Source: Microvirga makkahensis
GTDB taxonomy: Bacteria; Pseudomonadota; Alphaproteobacteria; Rhizobiales; Beijerinckiaceae
DNA: 64,000 nucleotides
Reading direction: 5' to 3'
NCBI RefSeq assembly: GCF_009830105.1
Contig: NZ_WURB01000003.1
Span: 248,001 to 312,000, forward strand
Numbering within the stretch: position 1 is the first letter of the stretch; each line of letters begins with the position of its first letter. The notes below the pieces were generated by a model, which did not search any database, was not told the origin of the DNA, and worked only from the letters and a program-made list of their open reading frames with translations. Below are positions 59,681 to 64,000 of this stretch, piece after piece. The position numbers and the translations under genes are program-made.

Positions 59681-60973
59681 TCACATCGAGCGTCGGTCGA
59701 ACACGATCCTGCCCGCAACCATCGTGATCGTCACCTGTCCTTCCAGACGGGCCTCGTCGAAGGGCGAGTTCTTGGACAGGGATTTTAGGTCCCGTTTGTC
59801 GAGCACGTAGGGCGCTTCGGGATCGAACAGGATGAGGTCGGCGGGAGCGCCGATCTTCAGCCGCCCGGACGGAAGCCCGAGGATTTCCGCGGGTCTCGTG
59901 GACATGGCGCGCAGGAGCCTGGGCAGGGGAACGCGATCCGCATGCACGAGGCGAAGCGCCGCCGGGAGCAGGGTCTCGAGCCCCACGGCCCCGTTCGCGG
60001 CCTCGGCGAAGGGCAGGCGCTTGTTCTCCACATCCTGTGGATTGTGGTCCGAGACGATCACGTCGATGGTGCCGTCGGCCAGCGCCGCGATCACCGCCTG
60101 CCGGTCGTCCTCGTGCCGCAGGGGCGGCGAGAGCTTCATGAAGGTGCGGTAGTCGCCGATGTCGTTCTCGTTGAGCGACAGGTGATTGATGGAGACGCCG
60201 CAGGTCACCGGCAATCCCCGCGCCTTTGCGGCTTGGACGATCTCTGCCGAATCGGCGGTCGAGATCATGGCCGCATGATAACGCGCGCCGGTGAGGCGCA
60301 CGAGGCGCATGTCGCGCTCCAGCATGATCGTCTCGGCCTCGCGCGGGATGCCGGGGAGCCCAAGGCGGGAGGAGAATTCGCCCTCGTTCATCACGCCCTG
60401 TCCCACGAGGTCGGGATCCTCCACGTGGTGGACGATGAGAGCGTCGAAATCACGGGCGTAGGTCAGCGCCCGGCGCATCACCTGCGCGTTGGTGACCGAG
60501 CGCGCTCCGTCCGTGAAGGCGATCGCGCCCGCCTCCTTCAGCCGCCCGATCTCCGCCATCTCCTCGCCCCTGAGGCCCTTGGTGAGTGCCGCGGCAGGCA
60601 GAATGTTCACGGCGGAGGTGTCGCGCGCCCGGCGCACGATGAAGTCGATCACCGCCGGATCGTCGAGAACCGGGCTCGTGTCCGGCATGGACACCATGGT
60701 GGTTACGCCACCGGCGGCAGCCGCCTCGCCCGCGCTCTTGAGCGTCTCGCGGTAAGGTCCGCCCGGCTCGCCGATGAAGGCGCGCATATCGATGAGACCG
60801 GGAGCCAGCACCTGCCCGCCGCAATCGATCACGTCCGCATCCGCGGCCTCGGCCAGTTGCGGTCCGAGATCCCGGATCACGCCGTCACAGACGAGCATGC
60901 CGCCCGTCTCCTCGCGCCCGGTGTCAGGGTCGACGAGGCGTGCGTTCTTGAAGAGAAGAGGTTTCGTGCCCAT
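59681..60973 (-). CDS. pyrC: Dihydroorotase-like protein with metal ligands lost (PyrC'/PyrX type)
   Basis: Amidohydrolase-fold protein of 430 residues next to pyrB. Active type I dihydroorotases have D-x-H-x-H-L-R-x-P-G; here the segment is D62-MRAFIGEPG, so both metal histidines are Arg64 and Phe66 and the substrate Arg is Gly68. In [10 protein letters not shown] (231-240) the His expected before the Val/Ile-Ser-Thr is Met236. Asp309 (SDHNP) and His183 (HHVED) remain. This resembles the inactive PyrC' of Pseudomonas, which supports assembly of aspartate transcarbamoylase. It is 6 bases after pyrB. Catalytic activity is doubtful and an active dihydroorotase should exist elsewhere. Confidence 0.93.
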   Translation of the reverse strand: MGTKPLLFKNARLVDPDTGREETGGMLVCDGVIRDLGPQLAEAADADVIDCGGQVLAPGLIDMRAFIGEPGGPYRETLKSAGEAAAAGGVTTMVSMPDTSPVLDDPAVIDFIVRRARDTSAVNILPAAALTKGLRGEEMAEIGRLKEAGAIAFTDGARSVTNAQVMRRALTYARDFDALIVHHVEDPDLVGQGVMNEGEFSSRLGLPGIPREAETIMLERDMRLVRLTGARYHAAMISTADSAEIVQAAKARGLPVTCGVSINHLSLNENDIGDYRTFMKLSPPLRHEDDRQAVIAALADGTIDVIVSDHNPQDVENKRLPFAEAANGAVGLETLLPAALRLVHADRVPLPRLLRAMSTRPAEILGLPSGRLKIGAPADLILFDPEAPYVLDKRDLKSLSKNSPFDEARLEGQVTITMVAGRIVFDRRSM

Positions 60974-60979
60974 CGCGTC

Positions 60980-61927
60980 TCACCCGTTCGGCAGATGGCT
61001 CGCGAGAGCCTCGAGGACCGCCATGCGGACGGCCACGCCCATCTCGACCTGCTCGCGGATCAGCGACTGCGCGCCGTCCGCCACATCGGAGGAAATCTCC
61101 ACGCCCCGGTTCATCGGCCCCGGATGCATCACGAGGGCATCGGGCTTGGCGAAAGCGAGCTTCTCCTGGTCAAGCCCGTAGAAGCGGAAATATTCCTTCA
61201 CCGACGGCACGAAGGAGCCGTTCATGCGCTCGCGCTGGAGGCGCAGCATCATGACGATGTCCGCACCTTCCAGGCCCTTGCGCATGTCGGTGAAGGTTGG
61301 AAAGCCGAGGCGCGCGAAGCCGGGCGGCAGGAGGTTGGTGGGCGCCACGAGCCTGACCTGCGCACCCATCGCGGCCAGCAGGATCATGTTGGAGCGCGCC
61401 ACGCGCGAATGCAGGATATCGCCGCAGATCGCGACCACGAGGCCTGCGATCCGACCCTTGTTGCGACGGATGGTGAGCGCGTCGAGGAGCGCCTGCGTCG
61501 GGTGCTCGTGTGCGCCGTCGCCTGCGTTCACGACCGCGCAATCGACCTTCTGCGCCAGGAGGTGCACCGCGCCCGCCGCGTGATGGCGCACGACGATGAT
61601 GTCGGGCCGCATGGCGTTGAGTGTCGCCGCCGTGTCGATCAGCGTCTCGCCCTTCTTCACCGAGGAGGCCGCCACCGCCATGTTCAGCACGTCCGCGCCG
61701 AGACGCTTGCCCGCGATCTCGAAGGAGGATTGCGTGCGGGTGGAAGGCTCGAAGAAGAGGTTGATCTGCGTGCGGCCCCGAAGGGTCGTCTTACGCTTCT
61801 CGATCTGACGGCTCACCTCGACCTTGTTGTCGGCCAGATCGAGCAGCGCCTGGATATCCAAAGGGGACAATCCCTCGATGCCGAGGAGGTGCCGGTGGGG
61901 AAAAACGGATCGCGGGGTGTCTGTCAT
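60980..61927 (-). CDS. pyrB: Aspartate carbamoyltransferase catalytic subunit
   Basis: Enzyme of 315 residues forming carbamoyl-aspartate in pyrimidine synthesis. The carbamoyl-phosphate loop is [13 protein letters not shown] (58-70); [33 protein letters not shown] and [13 protein letters not shown] complete the active site. No pyrI regulatory gene accompanies it; instead a pseudo-dihydroorotase follows, as in class A ATCase holoenzymes. ATG 61927. Confidence 0.96.
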   Translation of the reverse strand: MTDTPRSVFPHRHLLGIEGLSPLDIQALLDLADNKVEVSRQIEKRKTTLRGRTQINLFFEPSTRTQSSFEIAGKRLGADVLNMAVAASSVKKGETLIDTAATLNAMRPDIIVVRHHAAGAVHLLAQKVDCAVVNAGDGAHEHPTQALLDALTIRRNKGRIAGLVVAICGDILHSRVARSNMILLAAMGAQVRLVAPTNLLPPGFARLGFPTFTDMRKGLEGADIVMMLRLQRERMNGSFVPSVKEYFRFYGLDQEKLAFAKPDALVMHPGPMNRGVEISSDVADGAQSLIREQVEMGVAVRMAVLEALASHLPNG

Positions 61928-62064
61928 CTTAAAGCCATCGCTATAGGCGCTCGGATCGGGAGCGGCAAGACGCCCATTGTTCTTTCCGTCTGCGGAAAGG
62001 CTTGGATGTGGAGGACCGGACGGCCAGAGTGCGGCGCATGCTCCACGTACGACGGCGGAACAAC

Positions 62065-62164
62065 GTCATGGCCGTCCCCGGACCTGATCCGGGGACGGCC
62101 ATCCCGATGACGAACAGCGCACCGCTCAACGGATCGGGATCACCGGCACAGGGCCGGGGATGAC
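62065..62164. repeat. REP/BIME-like intergenic element
   Basis: The left half is a perfect 15-bp stem (ATGGCCGTCCCCGGA with TCCGGGGACGGCCAT, 62068-62102, 5-base loop); the right half is GATCACCGGCACAGGGCCGG followed by GGATGAC. They are joined by CCGATGACGAACAGCGCACC and about 20 more bases. It shares the layout of the copies at 33294, 48106 and 52424. The remainder of 61928-62269 shows no gene. Confidence 0.7.
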
Positions 62165-62269
62165 AGGAGCGAGCCGGTTCCGCCGTCCACCCGTTCCCGC
62201 GCAAGATTGAGGACGTTTCTGGTGTTCGCCGAGCGCACTATATGAATGAACGACTCACAGGGTGGCCGC

Positions 62270-63904
62270 ATGTCCGCATTCCAAACCCACGAGATCTTCA
62301 ATCAGACCCCACCCTTCGGCGGCGTGAACCTGGTGGCGGGAGACCGGCCGCTCCTGGACGCTCTGAAGGCCAACGGCGTGGATCCTCAAACGGAAGGCCT
62401 CATCGCCTTCGGTGAAGTCTGGGGGAGCCCGGAGCGGCTCGATCTCGGGCGTCTGGCCAACGAAAATCCGCCGAAGCTGCGCACGCACGACGCGCGGGGC
62501 TTTCGAATCGACGCGGTGGAGTTTCACCCGGCCTATCACGCGCTCATGCGGGCCAGCATGGCGGACGGCCTCCATTCCTCCACCTGGGATGAACCCGGGA
62601 GCGGGCACGAGCATGCGGCCCGCGCGGCGCGGATCTACACCGCGGCAGGCGTCGAAAGCGGCCATGTCTGCCCCATCACCATGACCCACGCGTCTGCGGC
62701 GGCGCTCGCGACCGCGCCCGCCCGCCTGAACGAATGGTTGCCGAGGATCCGCTCCCGCGACTACGATTCGCGCTTCGTCCCCTTTTGGGAGAAGAGCTCC
62801 GTCACCCTCGGCATGGGCATGACGGAGAAGCAGGGCGGCACGGATGTGCGCGCCAACAGCACCCGCGCCGTCCCGACCGTTGGTGACGAATATGCGCTCA
62901 CCGGGCACAAATGGTTCATGTCCGCACCTATGTGCGACGCCTTTCTGGTGCTGGCCCAGGCCCCCGGCGGCCTCACCTGCTTCCTCGTGCCCCGCTTCCG
63001 GCCGGACGGCTCCCTGAACGGGCTGCGCCTCCAGCGGCTCAAGGACAAGCTGGGGAACCGCTCCAACGCCTCCTCCGAGGTCGAGTTCACGGAGGCTTTC
63101 GGCTGGCGCATCGGCGAGGAGGGCGCGGGCATTCGCACCATCATCACCATGGTTCAGCTCACCCGGCTCGACTGCGCCGTCGCCTCCGCCGGGCTCGTGC
63201 GCATGGGCCTGACGCTCGCCATGCACCACGCCCATCATCGCAGCGTGTTCCAGAAGAAGCTGATCGACCATCCGGCCATGCGGATGGTGCTGGCCGATCT
63301 CGCCCTGGAGAACGAGGCCATGACGGCGCTCGCCCTGCGCACGGCCCGCAGCTTCGACCTCGCGCCGCAGGACGAGCACGAGGCAGCCTATGCCCGCCTG
63401 ATCACGCCAGCGGCCAAGTTCGGCATCTGCAAGGCCGCGCCCCGGCTCCTCTACGAGGCCATGGAAAGCCTTGGCGGCAACGGCTACGTGGAGGAGAGTC
63501 CCCTGCCCCGGCTCTACCGCGAGGCTCCGGTCAACGCGATCTGGGAAGGGTCCGGCAACGTGATCGCCCTCGACCTGCTGCGTGTCGAGAGGAGGGAGCC
63601 GGAGCTGGCGGCCTCCGTCCTGGAACGACTCATGGCCGATGCGGGAGACCTGCCGGGAGCCTCCGAGACGGCCCGGGACATCGTTCTCGCCCTTCAATCT
63701 CCCGAGGCGGAGGGCAAGGCCCGGTTCATTGCCGAGCGCCTCTTCACCCTGGCAGCGGCGGCGGCCCTGGCGCGCTCCGCGCCCTCCCCGATCACCGAAA
63801 GCTACGCCCTGACGAGGCTCTCGCAGCCCGCTCGCATGACCGGAGCCAACGACCTGGGAGACGCCGCACCCCCCTTGGCAGAGCGGGCCTTCGTCACCAT
63901 ATAA
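62270..63904 (+). CDS. Acyl-CoA dehydrogenase family protein, AidB-like
   Basis: FAD-dependent enzyme of 544 residues, in the length range of the AidB branch (about 540) rather than 380-residue beta-oxidation enzymes. It opens FQTHEIFNQTPPFGGVNLVA; AidB landmarks are MGMTEKQGGTDVRANSTRA (near 182-200), the KDKLGNRSNASSEVEF region and the C-terminal YEAMESLGGNGYVEESPLPR with a following LYREAPVNAIWEGSGNV. AidB in E. coli belongs to the alkylation response; its enzymatic role is unsettled. AGGGTGG precedes ATG 62270; ATG 62246 is an alternative. The final 63905-64000 shows no gene. Confidence 0.9.
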   Translation: MSAFQTHEIFNQTPPFGGVNLVAGDRPLLDALKANGVDPQTEGLIAFGEVWGSPERLDLGRLANENPPKLRTHDARGFRIDAVEFHPAYHALMRASMADGLHSSTWDEPGSGHEHAARAARIYTAAGVESGHVCPITMTHASAAALATAPARLNEWLPRIRSRDYDSRFVPFWEKSSVTLGMGMTEKQGGTDVRANSTRAVPTVGDEYALTGHKWFMSAPMCDAFLVLAQAPGGLTCFLVPRFRPDGSLNGLRLQRLKDKLGNRSNASSEVEFTEAFGWRIGEEGAGIRTIITMVQLTRLDCAVASAGLVRMGLTLAMHHAHHRSVFQKKLIDHPAMRMVLADLALENEAMTALALRTARSFDLAPQDEHEAAYARLITPAAKFGICKAAPRLLYEAMESLGGNGYVEESPLPRLYREAPVNAIWEGSGNVIALDLLRVERREPELAASVLERLMADAGDLPGASETARDIVLALQSPEAEGKARFIAERLFTLAAAAALARSAPSPITESYALTRLSQPARMTGANDLGDAAPPLAERAFVTI

Positions 63905-64000
63905 CAATAGGCGCGGAACGGCCGATTTGACTTGTCCTCGATCATCAACCACTTATCGCGCCTCTGACGGTCGTCACCGACCGCCGCCTCCTACAACACA

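Noticed and set aside
59942-62110. 722-codon open frame on the plus strand opposite pyrC and pyrB
   Set aside because: Antisense shadow; both minus-strand genes have clear motifs.

Overview
The window is about 64 kb of GC-rich, gene-dense bacterial chromosome. Gene families and gene order point to an alphaproteobacterium of the order Hyphomicrobiales (Rhizobiales), most likely Methylobacteriaceae and Microvirga-like. The evidence is the pdxJ-acpS-lepB-rnc-era block, recO-parC, rpsF-rpsR-DUF2232-rplI-dnaB-alr-radA-cvpA-purF, guaA-rsmB-guaB, pyrB-pyrC-plsY-dprA, DUF6163, an Asp/Glu leucyltransferase and a Mg-type HemB. The genus is my inference; no 16S or other rRNA gene is present. I found no rRNA, tRNA, CRISPR array, insertion sequence, integrase or prophage gene.

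Layout. 1-4 kb: the start of glyA, a decayed-looking AT-richer stretch, an L,D-transpeptidase, DUF6163 and a 3-hydroxyisobutyryl-CoA hydrolase, all leftward. 4-10 kb rightward: hemB, an unusual lipoprotein-LivH fusion, threonine dehydratase, RDD protein, bpt, wrbA. 10-21 kb: parC and recO leftward, then rightward ompA-like and soluble MCP-PilZ genes, then era-rnc-lepB-acpS-pdxJ leftward. 21-33 kb rightward: ribosomal proteins S6/S18/L9, dnaB, alr, radA, a cadherin/RTX-type protein flanked by two palindromic operator-like sites, cvpA, purF and an SDR. 33-36 kb leftward: der, a TPR membrane protein, NnrU. 36-39 kb: a TRAP transporter pair without its binding protein, then a 40-residue ORF. 39-46 kb: guanine nucleotide synthesis (guaA, guaB) with rsmB, MAPEG and an ArsC-like reductase leftward, and a small secreted protein rightward. 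46-52 kb: DHA2-type MFS exporter, dienelactone hydrolase, pentose/galactose dehydrogenase, rlmE, Ppx/GppA and an aminotransferase. 52.5-55.3 kb: EF-P with its modification enzymes EpmA and EpmB, divergently arranged. 55-58 kb: SPW protein, arfB, AEC permease, small hypothetical. 58-62 kb: pyrB-pyrC-plsY-dprA leftward. 62-64 kb: AidB-like acyl-CoA dehydrogenase.

Functional themes are translation and its quality control (S6, S18, L9, EF-P/EpmA/EpmB, RlmE, RsmB, ArfB, Der, Era, Bpt), DNA maintenance (ParC, RecO, DnaB, RadA, DprA) and nucleotide synthesis (PurF, GuaA, GuaB, PyrB, PyrC). Several genes start with TTG or GTG, and stop/start overlaps suggest translational coupling (HIBCH/DUF6163, alr/radA, epmA/epmB, pdxJ/acpS).

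This is mostly core genome and I did not find a clear new defence or mobile system. The signals most worth following are: paired TTAGACC-ATCC-GGTCTAA palindromes around the RTX gene, the second preceding a 19-codon ORF that ends in a terminator; the PyrC-like protein with its metal-binding histidines replaced; the soluble chemoreceptor with a c-di-GMP-type PilZ domain; the lipoprotein-permease fusion; a 46-bp tandem duplication of a leader and ribosome-binding site; and a dispersed intergenic palindromic repeat family.
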